From Burkholderiales bacterium (GTDB taxonomy: Bacteria > Pseudomonadota > Gammaproteobacteria > Burkholderiales > Burkholderiaceae): a DNA stretch of 30,474 nt. Made by a program: the position numbers and the translations under genes. Positions 1 through 7,338 of the stretch are shown piece by piece. The notes beneath the pieces are model-generated. The model saw nothing but the letters and a program-made list of their open reading frames with translations, was not told the DNA's origin and did not search any database. The first letter of the stretch is position 1. Every line of letters starts with the position of its first letter. The stretch is from positions 1 to 30,474 of the forward strand of contig CANBUA010000014.1 in assembly GCA_947372535.1 (NCBI GenBank), in the 5' to 3' direction.

Positions 1-134
1 GTCCTCAGGCATCTGTCTCTCATGAGAAGTTCGACGAACTTTGCGCTGATCTAGAATGCCTTTTGAATCAAAGGGTTAGCGCCGGTGATTTCGACGAACT
101 TCATTGCCAACAACAACTTGTATTTGGCAATTAA
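1..134 (+). CDS. C-terminal tail of an unidentified gene, probably of a mobile element (partial)
   Basis: An open frame enters from the left edge (first full codon at position 3) and stops with TAA at 132-134, giving 43 residues. The tail is acidic and contains the tetrapeptide FDEL twice. I do not recognise the family. The stop codon lies inside the first copy of the terminal repeat at 132-145, the arrangement expected for the last gene of a transposon. It is more AT-rich than the genes that follow. A chance open frame is possible because only 43 codons are visible. Confidence 0.3.
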   Translation, partial: PQASVSHEKFDELCADLECLLNQRVSAGDFDELHCQQQLVFGN

Positions 135-214
135 AGTCGTAAACACGCAAATAAAGTCGTAAACAGCTTGCCTGGGAGAGGTGCTGCGAGCGCAGATTTC
201 TAAAGTCGTAGACA
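132..214. repeat. Three direct copies of a 14-bp repeat, likely transposon terminus
   Basis: TAAAGTCGTAAACA occurs at 132-145 and 152-165, and a one-mismatch copy, TAAAGTCGTAGACA, at 201-214. Read from the chromosome inward, the outermost copy begins TGTCTACGACTTTA. Multiple same-orientation repeats with TGT at the outer edge are characteristic of elements with Mu/Tn7/IS21-type transposases, which bind repeated end sites. The other end lies outside the window, so the element type and target duplication cannot be read. Confidence 0.5.
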
Positions 215-217
215 ACG

Positions 218-248
218 AAGCCAGCGTCTCTGTCGAGGGTGCTGGCTT
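218..248. repeat. Inverted repeat next to the transposon end
   Basis: An 8-bp perfect stem, AAGCCAGC (218-225) and GCTGGCTT (241-248), encloses a 15-nt loop just outside the last terminal repeat. It could act as a weak terminator, but no clear T-run follows it. Confidence 0.3.
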
Positions 249-307
249 TGTCGCATTTGGCAAGGCAACTGCCCGGTTCAGGCAGGAAGCGGCTTGTCAG
301 TCGACTA

Positions 308-553
308 TCAACGGCTCATCGCTTTAGACCTAACCTGCCGTTCAACTGCTTTGCGTTGGAAGCGTCCGAGCATTCTGGCGATGAGTCCGACCACTGTGCC
401 AGCGGGGGTGTAGACCGCAAGAATGACGAGGCCGACAGCGGCAACCGACGATGCGCAGGTCGCGGGACACGAGCGCGTTTCGGCGCTCGCGGTCATACGA
501 CAAAAGCCCTGGCTCGATTGCCGGTGCGCCGCAAGCCTGAGCCTGCAGTTCAA
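308..553 (-). CDS. Possible small membrane protein or gene remnant
   Basis: An 81-residue open frame on the minus strand has one convincing hydrophobic stretch at about residues 36-65 (AAVGLVILAVY, then VVGLIARMLG) followed by a basic tail. I do not recognise a family. The first 35 residues look non-protein-like (Cys/Ser/Arg-rich), so the hydrophobic part may be the C-terminal remnant of a larger gene truncated by the nearby mobile element. It ends before the LysR gene, and no other credible gene occupies 215-565. Confidence 0.2.
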   Translation of the reverse strand: MNCRLRLAAHRQSSQGFCRMTASAETRSCPATCASSVAAVGLVILAVYTPAGTVVGLIARMLGRFQRKAVERQVRSKAMSR

Positions 554-565
554 GGCCCAGCCTCA

Positions 566-1495
566 CTACTTCTGTCCGAAACGGGCCGCCTGCCCGCTGG
601 CGTGGAATTCCTGGAGGATGTAGTCCACGAACACCCGCACCTTGGCCGGCACGAGCTTGCGGCTGGTGTAGTAGAGGGACAGCGGCCGTGACTCGGCATG
701 CCAATCGCGCAGCACGCGCACCAGCGCGCCGCTTTCCAGCAGTGGCAGCGCATGCGGCATCGGCAGCATGGCGATGCCCATGCCCGTCGCCGCCGCGCGT
801 GCCATGGCTTCGGGGTCGTCCAGCACCATCACGGGGCGCACGCTGGCAACGAGCTCCTCGCCCGCGCTGTTCTTCAAAGCCCAGGGCACCAGTCGCCCGG
901 TGGCCAGCGAGCGGCGCAGCAGGCCGAGGTGGCGTGTGAGGTCTTGCGGGTGCTTGGGCGTTCGGTTGGCCTTCAGGTAGGCGGGCGAGGCCACCAGCAC
1001 GATGCGCACGCGCGCGAGTTCGCGTGCGATCAGCGCATCGGTCAACTCGATGCCGCCGCCAATGGCGACGTCGAAGCCCTCCGCCACGAGGTCGACCTGG
1101 CGGTTGTCGAAATGCAGGTCGGGCACCACGTCCGGGTAGCTGCGCACGAACTCACCCAGCAGCGGCACCACGTACTCGCGGCCCACGGTGTGCGCGAGCG
1201 CCACCTTCAGCGTGCCCGCCGGTTTGCCCGCGCCCTGGCGCAGGTCAGTCAGCGCGTCGCTGATCTCGCGCCAGGGTAGCCGCACCTGGCCATACAGCCG
1301 CTCGCCATCGGTAGTCAGCGCGAGCTTGCGAGTGCTGCGCTGGAAAAGCCGCACGCCCAGCCGCGCCTCCAACTGCCCCACGCTCTTGCTGACGGCCGCC
1401 GGCGTGATCCCCTGGCGGCGAGCGGCGGCGGAGAAGCTGCCTTCATCGGCAGAGGCGATGAAGGCATCGAGGTAGCTGCGCAGCTCGGTCAACAT
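566..1495 (-). CDS. LysR-family transcriptional regulator
   Basis: A 309-residue protein of normal LysR length. Residues 1-60 form the winged helix-turn-helix (FIASADEGSFSAAARRQG, then AAVSKSVGQLEARLGVRLF), and residues of about 90-295 form the periplasmic-binding-protein-like effector domain. It belongs to the group with SFSAAAR and AVSKSV helices that often sit divergent to short-chain dehydrogenases or quinone reductases. The start lies 114 bp from the divergent SDR at 1610, so it most likely controls that SDR and the one after it, and represses itself. The gap carries an 11-bp palindrome. The effector is unknown. Confidence 0.9.
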   Translation of the reverse strand: MLTELRSYLDAFIASADEGSFSAAARRQGITPAAVSKSVGQLEARLGVRLFQRSTRKLALTTDGERLYGQVRLPWREISDALTDLRQGAGKPAGTLKVALAHTVGREYVVPLLGEFVRSYPDVVPDLHFDNRQVDLVAEGFDVAIGGGIELTDALIARELARVRIVLVASPAYLKANRTPKHPQDLTRHLGLLRRSLATGRLVPWALKNSAGEELVASVRPVMVLDDPEAMARAAATGMGIAMLPMPHALPLLESGALVRVLRDWHAESRPLSLYYTSRKLVPAKVRVFVDYILQEFHASGQAARFGQK

Positions 1496-1507
1496 GGCTT
1501 CATTTTA

Positions 1508-1518
1508 AACCAATGGTT
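1508..1518. promoter_or_regulatory. Candidate LysR operator
   Basis: AACCAATGGTT is a perfect 5+5 inverted repeat around one central base. It lies in the LysR/SDR intergenic region, 13 bp upstream of the LysR start. LysR regulators bind interrupted dyads (T-N11-A type) in such gaps, so this is a reasonable recognition half-region. This is inference from position and symmetry only. Confidence 0.35.
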
Positions 1519-1609
1519 GAAGCTGAATGATCAATTCACTGACTACCGGAAACAAGCCGAGGCACGCAAACTGAGACGCATCAACCACCCCACACCGAAA
1601 GGAAATGCC

Positions 1610-2377
1610 ATGAACACCACCGTCAACTCCACCACCGCTAAGCCCCTCGCTGACAAGGTCGCCTTCATCCATGGCGGCTCGCGTGGCATCGGCGCCGCCA
1701 CGGCGCGCCGCCTGGCCCGCGACGGTGCCATCGTCGCCATCGGTTACGCCTCTTCGGCCATTGCGGCCGAAGCGCTCGTCGAAGACATCAAGGCCGCAGG
1801 CGGCAACGCCATCGCCCTCAAGGCTGATGCCACTGACGCTGCCGCACTGACCCGCGCCGTCGACGGTGTCGCCGAGCGCTTCGGTCGCCTGGACATCCTT
1901 GTCAACAGCGCCGGCTTCCTGGCCATGGCGCCGCTGGATCAGTTCACCTTGGAAGACTTCGACCGCACGGTGGCCGTCAACATCCGCTCCGTGTTCGTCA
2001 CCTCGCAAGCCGCGGCCAGGCACATGAAGGACGGCGGCCGGATCATCAACATTGGCAGCACCAACGCGCAGCGGATGCCGTTTGCCGGTGGCGCCCCGTA
2101 TGCGATGAGCAAGTCCGCCCTCGTGGGCCTGGTCAAGGGCTTGGCCCGCGATCTTGGGCCGCGCGGCATCACCGTCAACAACGTGGCGCCTGGCCCGGTG
2201 GACACCGACATGAACCCGGCGTCTGGCGACTTTGCCACCACGATGCATGGCCTGATGGCCATCCCGCGCCACGGCAAGGCCGATGAGATCGCGGGTATGG
2301 TGGCCTACCTGGCTGGCCCGGAAGCGGCGTTTGTCACGGGCGCCGATCTGCTGATCGACGGCGGCTTCGCAGCTTGA
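1610..2377 (+). CDS. SDR-family NAD(P)-dependent oxidoreductase
   Basis: A 255-residue classical short-chain dehydrogenase/reductase. The cofactor-binding motif is HGGSRGIG at residues 21-28, with His in place of the usual Thr. The structural NAG motif appears as NSAG, the catalytic serine is in the INIGS segment, and the catalytic pair is YAMSK. The C-terminus LLIDGGFAA is typical. The ATG at 1610 is chosen because GAAAGGA lies 6-12 bp upstream; a TTG 93 bp earlier would add a non-family extension. It is followed after 16 bp by a second SDR, so the two are probably co-transcribed under the divergent LysR. The substrate is unknown. Confidence 0.93.
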   Translation: MNTTVNSTTAKPLADKVAFIHGGSRGIGAATARRLARDGAIVAIGYASSAIAAEALVEDIKAAGGNAIALKADATDAAALTRAVDGVAERFGRLDILVNSAGFLAMAPLDQFTLEDFDRTVAVNIRSVFVTSQAAARHMKDGGRIINIGSTNAQRMPFAGGAPYAMSKSALVGLVKGLARDLGPRGITVNNVAPGPVDTDMNPASGDFATTMHGLMAIPRHGKADEIAGMVAYLAGPEAAFVTGADLLIDGGFAA

Positions 2378-2393
2378 TACAAGGAGCATCGAC

Positions 2394-3185
2394 ATGGACC
2401 TTCAACTCAATGGCAAGCTGGCTCTGGTGAGCGGCAGCACTGCCGGCATCGGCTACGCGATTGCGCGCACCTTGGCCCAGGAGGGCGCCGTGGTCATCGT
2501 CAACGGTCGCACACAGGCGAACGTTGACGAGGCGGTGGCACGCATGCGCGCTGAAACACACGGCACCGTGCACGGCCATGCGGCCGACTTGAGCAAGGCC
2601 GATGCCGCAGCAGAAGCCGTACGGCGCTATCCCGGCATCAGCATCCTCGTCAACAACCTCGGCATCTTCGAACCCAAGCCCTTCGAGGACATCCCCGATG
2701 AAGACTGGCAACGCCTTTTTGACGTCAATGTCCTCAGCGGCGTGCGCCTGGCGCGCCTGGTGCTGCCCGACATGAAACGCGAGAACTGGGGGCGGATCAT
2801 TTTCATCTCAAGCGAAAGCGCCGTGCAGATCCCGACCGAAATGATCCACTACGGCATGACCAAGACCGCGCAGCTGGCCGTGTCGCGCGGCCTGGCGGAA
2901 TCCGTGGCTGGCACGGGCATCACGGTCAACAGCGTGCTGCCTGGCCCCACCAAGTCGCGTGGCGTTGGCGACTTTGTCGAGGACATGGCAAGGTCTAGCG
3001 ACAAGAGCTTTGAGCAGGTCGAGGCCGAGTTCTTCGACCAAGTGCGTCCCACCTCGCTGATCAGGCGCTTCGCCTCGCCGCAGGAAGTGGCCTCGCTCGT
3101 GGCCTACGTGACAAGCCCGCTCGCGTCGGCAACAACCGGCGCGGCCCTTCGCGTAGACGGTGGGGTCATCAAGAGCGCGTTTTGA
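2394..3185 (+). CDS. SDR-family oxidoreductase
   Basis: A 263-residue classical SDR. The nucleotide-binding motif is SGSTAGIG at residues 13-20. NNLG replaces NNAG, the catalytic serine region is FISSES, and the active site is YGMTK. A variable substrate loop after LPGPTKSRG contains an acidic insertion (residues about 190-215), and the protein ends with the usual RVDGGV segment. AAGGAGC lies 7-13 bp upstream of the ATG. It forms a two-gene unit with the preceding SDR. Such LysR-SDR-SDR units often reduce ketones, quinones or aldehydes, but nothing here identifies the substrate. Confidence 0.93.
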   Translation: MDLQLNGKLALVSGSTAGIGYAIARTLAQEGAVVIVNGRTQANVDEAVARMRAETHGTVHGHAADLSKADAAAEAVRRYPGISILVNNLGIFEPKPFEDIPDEDWQRLFDVNVLSGVRLARLVLPDMKRENWGRIIFISSESAVQIPTEMIHYGMTKTAQLAVSRGLAESVAGTGITVNSVLPGPTKSRGVGDFVEDMARSSDKSFEQVEAEFFDQVRPTSLIRRFASPQEVASLVAYVTSPLASATTGAALRVDGGVIKSAF

Positions 3186-3528
3186 GCAGGGGCGCGTCAC
3201 GATGGCCGCGGACCAGATTTCGCCGGCGGAGTTGGCGCTCGAATTGATCGACAGAAGGGCTGCCGCAGGTGATTCGACACCGAACGTCGGCCCTAAGCCA
3301 AAGCTGACATGGATGCTTTCCATTGGCGTAAGTCAGGTCCACGCTGGAACCTGACATTGACTGATGGTGATCAAGTCGCCATGCGTTGCGGTTCCGAATG
3401 ACCGCATCTGACAGTCGCGAACTGGAACTACCGACCCGGATCAGCCGTTCAATTGACGAGACTCCCTGTACTTGAGCCGACGTTGGTCCGTCTCCGAAAG
3501 CATGTGTTGACACAGCCTTGGCCATCCT
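3186..3528. other. 343-bp gap with no convincing gene
   Basis: Short open frames on both strands (for example one starting at 3202 on the plus strand, about 50 residues, and a 118-residue minus frame) have no recognisable domain, no good ribosome site and poor codon structure. The gap lies between the ends of two convergent units (the SDR ends at 3185, the hydrolase ends at 3529). It may be decayed coding sequence. Confidence 0.4.
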
Positions 3529-4425
3529 CTAAGCCAGAGTGACCGCCCTCTGAGCTTTGGCCTCGGTTGCGGTGAAGCGCTTGATGTGGCTGACCAACTG
3601 TTGCGCGCATTCAAGACTCAAGAAGACGCCAGCACTGTCGATCCAACACAGTTCCGTGTTGGACCACGCTCCTTGCATTCGCTCCGCCAAGCGCCTTGGG
3701 AAGTGCCTCGATCGTGTCGACCAAAGCAACAGGATGGGTTTGTTGAAAAGGCGCAAGGCATCGCCTGCATCCTGCGTGTGGCGATTCGAGAGTGTGCGAA
3801 GAAACTTGCACACGTCCTGTCGCACACCGGCGTCCATGCGCATGGGCCGGAGCCAGTGCTCGATCAGTTCGTCGTCCAGCGGCCCATCTGTGAGCCCGCC
3901 AAATGAAAACGGCAATCTCCTGAGCGGAGGTACGTGATGCATCAACTGGGCCATCAGCCATGCCAGCGGAGGGGCATGGCCTAGCCACTTCAAAAAGGCA
4001 AAGGCGGGAGGCGGGAAGACGTCGTAGGCGTCACAGGTCGTCAGCACGACGCAGGCGATGCGCTCGGGGAAATGGGCGCACACCATCTGCGCCAAGGCTC
4101 CACCCGTATCGTTGCCGACCAAAATCACATCTCGCAGATCAAGCGCCTCCATCAAGTCGGCAATCAAACGGGTCATGCCCATGACAGACAAGTCTGCCGT
4201 TGGCAACATGGGCAATGCATGTGCGCCCAGCGGCCAGTTGGGCGCGATGCAGTGCAGGCCTTGGCTGAGTTCGGAAACGATGGGCTGCCATAGTCTGTTG
4301 TCAACCATCAGGCCATGCACGAAGACAATGGGCTGCCCTTGGCCACGCTCAAGGTATTGCACCGGGCCTTGCGGCAGTTGAAGGGTCTTGAGTGGGGGCA
4401 TGGCGCTTGGTTCCGTCTTTGGCAT
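3529..4425 (-). CDS. Alpha/beta hydrolase-fold protein with incomplete catalytic triad
   Basis: A 298-residue alpha/beta hydrolase. The oxyanion loop is VHGLMVDNRLW (residues 36-46), and the nucleophile elbow is GNDTGG with Asp106 in the nucleophile position, as in haloalkane dehalogenases and epoxide hydrolases. The strand that usually carries the acid reads LLLWSTRSRHFP (about 232-243) and has no Asp or Glu. The position of the usual Gly-His-Phe near the C-terminus is Gly-Val-Phe (266-268). So the nucleophile is kept while the usual acid and base are not seen. The ATG at 4425 is preferred over 4467, which would run toward the divergent regulator. It is divergent from an XRE/MmyB-type regulator that probably controls it. 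Confidence 0.85.
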   Translation of the reverse strand: MPKTEPSAMPPLKTLQLPQGPVQYLERGQGQPIVFVHGLMVDNRLWQPIVSELSQGLHCIAPNWPLGAHALPMLPTADLSVMGMTRLIADLMEALDLRDVILVGNDTGGALAQMVCAHFPERIACVVLTTCDAYDVFPPPAFAFLKWLGHAPPLAWLMAQLMHHVPPLRRLPFSFGGLTDGPLDDELIEHWLRPMRMDAGVRQDVCKFLRTLSNRHTQDAGDALRLFNKPILLLWSTRSRHFPRRLAERMQGAWSNTELCWIDSAGVFLSLECAQQLVSHIKRFTATEAKAQRAVTLA

Positions 4426-4483
4426 TGATCGTCTGCAGATGATCCGGCAGCGATGCAAGCAAGACAATTACCTGGGAGGTCAT

Positions 4484-4501
4484 TGAAATGCGCACATTTC
4501 A
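4484..4501. promoter_or_regulatory. Palindrome upstream of the XRE regulator
   Basis: TGAAATGCGCACATTTCA is an 18-bp inverted repeat: 7-bp arms around a 4-bp centre CGCA. It ends 17 bp before the XRE start codon and lies between the divergent hydrolase and regulator. Size, symmetry and position fit an operator for the helix-turn-helix regulator. Confidence 0.5.
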
Positions 4502-4518
4502 GAAGAGATACTGCCGCC

Positions 4519-5367
4519 ATGACATGTGACGAGAACCTCTCCATCCGCCGTGGTGAAACGTTGCCCTTCGGCCAACTGCTGCGGCAGTGGCGAGGCTTGC
4601 GCAAGCGCGCTCAACTGGATGTGGCACTTGAGGCGGGCGTCTCGCAACGCCACTTGAGCTATCTGGAATCAAGCCGCGCGCAACCCAGCAGAGACATGGT
4701 TCTCCAGCTTGCCGAAGTGCTGGACGTTCCCTTGCGTGAGCGGAATCTTTGGCTGCATGCAGCGGGCTTTGCGCCCATGTTCCAGCAACGTGCACTGCAG
4801 GATGACGACATGGCGGCCGTGCGTGAGGCGCTGACCCTGACGATCAAGCATCACGAGCCCTATCCGGCCATGGTGGTCAACCGGCAGTGGGACATGTTGA
4901 TGTGCAATGCCCCCGCCGAGCGCTTCGTGGCCTTGCTGGGCCCACCGGACGAGGTCTGGCAACGCGTCGATGAGAGTGGTGGCCGCAACGTCATGCGCAT
5001 GACATTTCACCCACAGGGCATGCAGCCGCTGCTGAAGAACTGGCCCCAGGTGGCCACCTTGCTGTTGAATCGGCTGCATCGCGAATTGGCGGCAGATCCA
5101 ACGCACCACGCTTTGCGCCAGTTGCTGGCAGATGTCAGCCACTTCCCAGGTGTGAGTGCACCATGGCGAAGCCAGGAATGGCTCAGCGGCTCGCCACCCC
5201 CCATCTTCCCGATGGAATATGACTTGGGTGAGCACACGCTCAAGGTGTTCTCCATGGTGTCGTCGTTTGGTACAGCGCTGGACGTCACGGCAGATGAGTT
5301 GAGGGTGGAGACATTCTTCCCGGCGGATGAGTTCTCTCGGAACTTCTTCCACATGCTGTCGGCTTGA
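4519..5367 (+). CDS. XRE-family regulator with MmyB-like ligand-binding domain
   Basis: A 282-residue protein. Residues of about 18-75 form a Cro/C1-type helix-turn-helix (LLRQWRGLRKRAQLDVALEA, then VSQRHLSYLESSRAQPSRDM). Residues of about 95-275 match the MmyB-like ligand-binding domain, with AMVVNRQWDMLMCNA, a CNAPAERF-type loop and an RVETFFPADE segment near the end. This domain is PAS-like and in known relatives binds a fatty acid. The ATG at 4519 is chosen because AGAAGAGA lies upstream and the longer frame from 4453 would place the palindrome inside the gene. These proteins typically sit next to an SDR or hydrolase they regulate, which fits the divergent hydrolase here. Confidence 0.9.
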   Translation: MTCDENLSIRRGETLPFGQLLRQWRGLRKRAQLDVALEAGVSQRHLSYLESSRAQPSRDMVLQLAEVLDVPLRERNLWLHAAGFAPMFQQRALQDDDMAAVREALTLTIKHHEPYPAMVVNRQWDMLMCNAPAERFVALLGPPDEVWQRVDESGGRNVMRMTFHPQGMQPLLKNWPQVATLLLNRLHRELAADPTHHALRQLLADVSHFPGVSAPWRSQEWLSGSPPPIFPMEYDLGEHTLKVFSMVSSFGTALDVTADELRVETFFPADEFSRNFFHMLSA

Positions 5368-5374
5368 CCATTCG

Positions 5375-5419
5375 GCCTGAGCCTGAGCCTGAGCCTGAGC
5401 CTTGAGCCTTGAGCCTTGA
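5375..5419. repeat. Simple tandem repeats (GCCTGA)4 and (GCCTTGA)3
   Basis: Four perfect hexamers GCCTGA (5375-5398) are followed directly by three heptamers GCCTTGA (5399-5419). The two units differ by one inserted T, so the array probably grew by slippage. It lies in the 55-bp space between two converging reading frames (XRE end 5367, PEP-CTERM remnant end 5423). Confidence 0.9.
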
Positions 5420-5422
5420 GCT

Positions 5423-5965
5423 TCAGCGTGGCTGCCGCCTCAACGCCAGAGTTGACACAGCCAACCCAACGAGCACCAACAACGCCGCATCGGGCTCTGG
5501 TACCAAGGTTGCAACATCGCCTGGGCGCATGGCCATGACATCCCCCAGATCAGTACCGGGCTCCAAAAGCAGGAGCTGCTCGCCAGAATTGCGGCGCATG
5601 CCGTAAACGAAGTCGCTCAGCAGTTCGTGATGGGTGGAAGTCCAATAGAAGTTCGATCCCTGCGAAGTGTTCAGGAGAAGGCTGTAAGTGTCAGCGCTGA
5701 GGTATTTTTCAACATTGATCAAGTAGCCCAACTGGCTGCCGGCACAGTTGAAGCCTTCGCAAGGGCTGCTGCCATTCTGATTCAGTGCAGAAGGCAAAGA
5801 CCAGCCGAACCATCCGGTTGCGTTTGTGATCCACAGGTTCCATTCCAGTCGTTGCTGCCGTGCTGGGTGTGCTGGCTTGATTGAAGAAGAACGAGTCAAG
5901 TCCAAGGGCGGGCCGGACATGGACTCAGACCGCGCCCACGGGCAGCTCGGGGTCGGTTGCTGCAC
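5423..5965 (-). pseudogene. 5'-truncated PEP-CTERM protein gene
   Basis: The C-terminal part is a PEP-CTERM exosortase substrate: a VPEP motif, a hydrophobic stretch (ALLVLVGLAVSTLAL) and a basic RRQPR tail. Before it is a DUF1566/Lcl-like segment with WSLPS, a CEGFNC disulfide-type pair, FYWTSTHH and MRPGDVA just ahead of the sorting signal. The homologous domain is complete in the gene at 17955-18728. Here there is no signal peptide, and about the first 120 residues of the domain are missing. The first 45-50 residues of the open frame (about 5965-5825) are not protein-like. It is probably a decayed paralogue, not expressed as a secreted protein. Confidence 0.7.
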
Positions 5966-6123
5966 TTCGACTTCGACACCAACTGATTGGTGCTTGATCT
6001 ATAGCGGTCAGACAGCGGTCATTTGGGCGGTTGGTGGCCAAGGCATGTCTGCAAATGTTTGCAACTCGCAATCAGACTCTGCTTGGTTGCAATGGTGCGA
6101 CTGGCGTCGTGAGCGTTGCCAAC

Positions 6124-6284
6124 ATGAACAGTACGACTTTCCAACAAGGCTTGCGGGTGAATGCCGTGCGGCCTGGCCCGATCGCGACGCCCATGGCCTT
6201 GCAGGGCTCCTTCTGCTCTCGGGTGCGGCCAGCTACATCAGCGGTCAGGCGTTGACAGTGGATGGCGGCTATGCGGTGCAATGA
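6124..6284 (+). pseudogene. Remnant of an SDR gene (C-terminal scar)
   Basis: Two SDR C-terminal pieces are present in different frames. One reads RVNAVRPGPIATPMALQG (about 6151-6204), the standard segment after the active site. The other reads LLSGAASYISGQALTVDGGY (about 6209-6270) and ends at the TGA at 6282-6284. Roughly 25-30 residues that normally separate them are missing, and the frame changes. No Rossmann motif or YxxxK site remains upstream. This is an internally deleted and 5'-truncated gene, not a functional enzyme. Confidence 0.75.
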
Positions 6285-6332
6285 TGTTCAGGCGGCATCG
6301 GGTGCAAGGGGCCCTTCGATGCCGTTTGTCCA

Positions 6333-6863
6333 TCACGTTGCGATGGAGGCCACCGCTTTGTGCAGGCCATCGACAATTTGCGCCGTGGCGACCACAACCA
6401 CCGGGGACTGAGCAAGGCTTTGCAAGTTCAAGTTCGAGCCAAGAAGCGGCACCGTGATCGACGCTGAAGCCACGAGCTTGGCATTCATGGTCACCAGCGT
6501 CTCGCGAAGTGCTTCATCGGCATGGTGCGCCCGAGCCGAGGTGTTGATCACTGCAACGGGTTTGTTGACGAAGGGCACGTAGCTCACAAGCCAGTCCAAT
6601 GCATTTTTGACCGCGCCCGTGACACCATGGGCGTACTCCGGGCTGGCAATCAGCACGGCGTCTGCTTGTGCGATGAGCGAGTGCCATTGCACAACCTGTT
6701 CCGGCGGTGCCGCCTCCAAGTCCGGGTTGAAGATGGGCAGCGAACCCATGCCTTCATACATGACGACCTGGATCTCACTTGGCGCAAGCTGCGACACTGC
6801 ACGCAGAAATGCGGTGTTGATGGATGCAGCGCGCACGCTGCCTGAGACTGCCAAGATTTTCAT
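6333..6863 (-). CDS. NADPH-dependent FMN reductase family protein
   Basis: A 176-residue flavodoxin-like protein of the NADPH-dependent FMN reductase family. It starts MKILAVSGSVRAASINTAFL (residues 1-20), with the phosphate loop SGSVRAASINT. It contains SLPIFNPDLE (about 47-56) and the SPEYAHGVTGAVKNALDWL flavin motif (about 84-102), all hallmarks of the family. It probably reduces FMN or quinones in the cytoplasm using NAD(P)H. The ATG at 6863 is chosen because it starts exactly at the family N-terminus; the upstream extension is unlike protein. It is the last gene of a three-gene minus-strand unit with a tautomerase and a tautomerase-isochorismatase fusion. Confidence 0.92.
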   Translation of the reverse strand: MKILAVSGSVRAASINTAFLRAVSQLAPSEIQVVMYEGMGSLPIFNPDLEAAPPEQVVQWHSLIAQADAVLIASPEYAHGVTGAVKNALDWLVSYVPFVNKPVAVINTSARAHHADEALRETLVTMNAKLVASASITVPLLGSNLNLQSLAQSPVVVVATAQIVDGLHKAVASIAT

Positions 6864-6921
6864 GCTGGTGGGTGTTCTGACCGCTGTGTTGGCTGTGCAG
6901 GTTTGTGTTGATTGGATTCGC

Positions 6922-7311
6922 TTACAAGTCCACCTTATAGCCCAGCGACAGGTCTTCACCATTCATGCCTCGAATGCCCCAGTTCACCTTGGGCGTCTCG
7001 AACAAGGTGATCGCGATGTCTTGCGCGTCGATGTCGGCTTGGGTCTTCAGCTTGTCGATCAGGCCCTGAATCAAGGCGCGCTTCGCTCCCACGCTGCGGC
7101 CTTCAAACATGGACACCTCAATGATCATGTAGCGCTCGCTGCGGTCAGCAGGGTGGATGAAGTCGCCTTCGTCCATGGGAAAGAAGCGCTGGAACGTTTT
7201 GTCCTCAGGGTATTGCAGCGCGGACACCAGCGCGGTGTGAACAGCCTGAGAGATGAGGGCTTGACGGTCAGCCAAGAGCACGCGTTGTGCGTAGATTTTG
7301 ATCTGAGCCAT
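6922..7311 (-). CDS. Tautomerase superfamily protein lacking the N-terminal proline
   Basis: A 129-residue protein of the longer tautomerase group (two fused beta-alpha-beta units). It contains FQRFFPMDEGDFIHPADRS (about 41-59), an IIEVSMFEGRS strand-loop and a C-terminal FETPKVNWGIRGMNGEDLS segment with the conserved Trp-Gly. In this superfamily the catalytic base is the proline exposed after removal of Met1. Here residue 2 is Ala (MAQIKIYA). Either the start is misplaced, activity uses another residue, or the protein does not tautomerise. No better in-frame start beginning Met-Pro is visible. It lies 58 bp upstream of the FMN reductase and 27 bp downstream of the fusion gene. Confidence 0.85.
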   Translation of the reverse strand: MAQIKIYAQRVLLADRQALISQAVHTALVSALQYPEDKTFQRFFPMDEGDFIHPADRSERYMIIEVSMFEGRSVGAKRALIQGLIDKLKTQADIDAQDIAITLFETPKVNWGIRGMNGEDLSLGYKVDL

Positions 7312-7338
7312 GGCGTGTGGTTCATGTGGATGGGGCAG

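Noticed and set aside
1517..1609. Upstream TTG start adding 31 residues to the first SDR
   Set aside because: The extension is outside the SDR family, overlaps the palindrome, and a good ribosome site precedes the ATG at 1610.
1505..2395. A 296-codon minus-strand frame opposite the first SDR
   Set aside because: Shadow of a clear SDR gene with conserved motifs.
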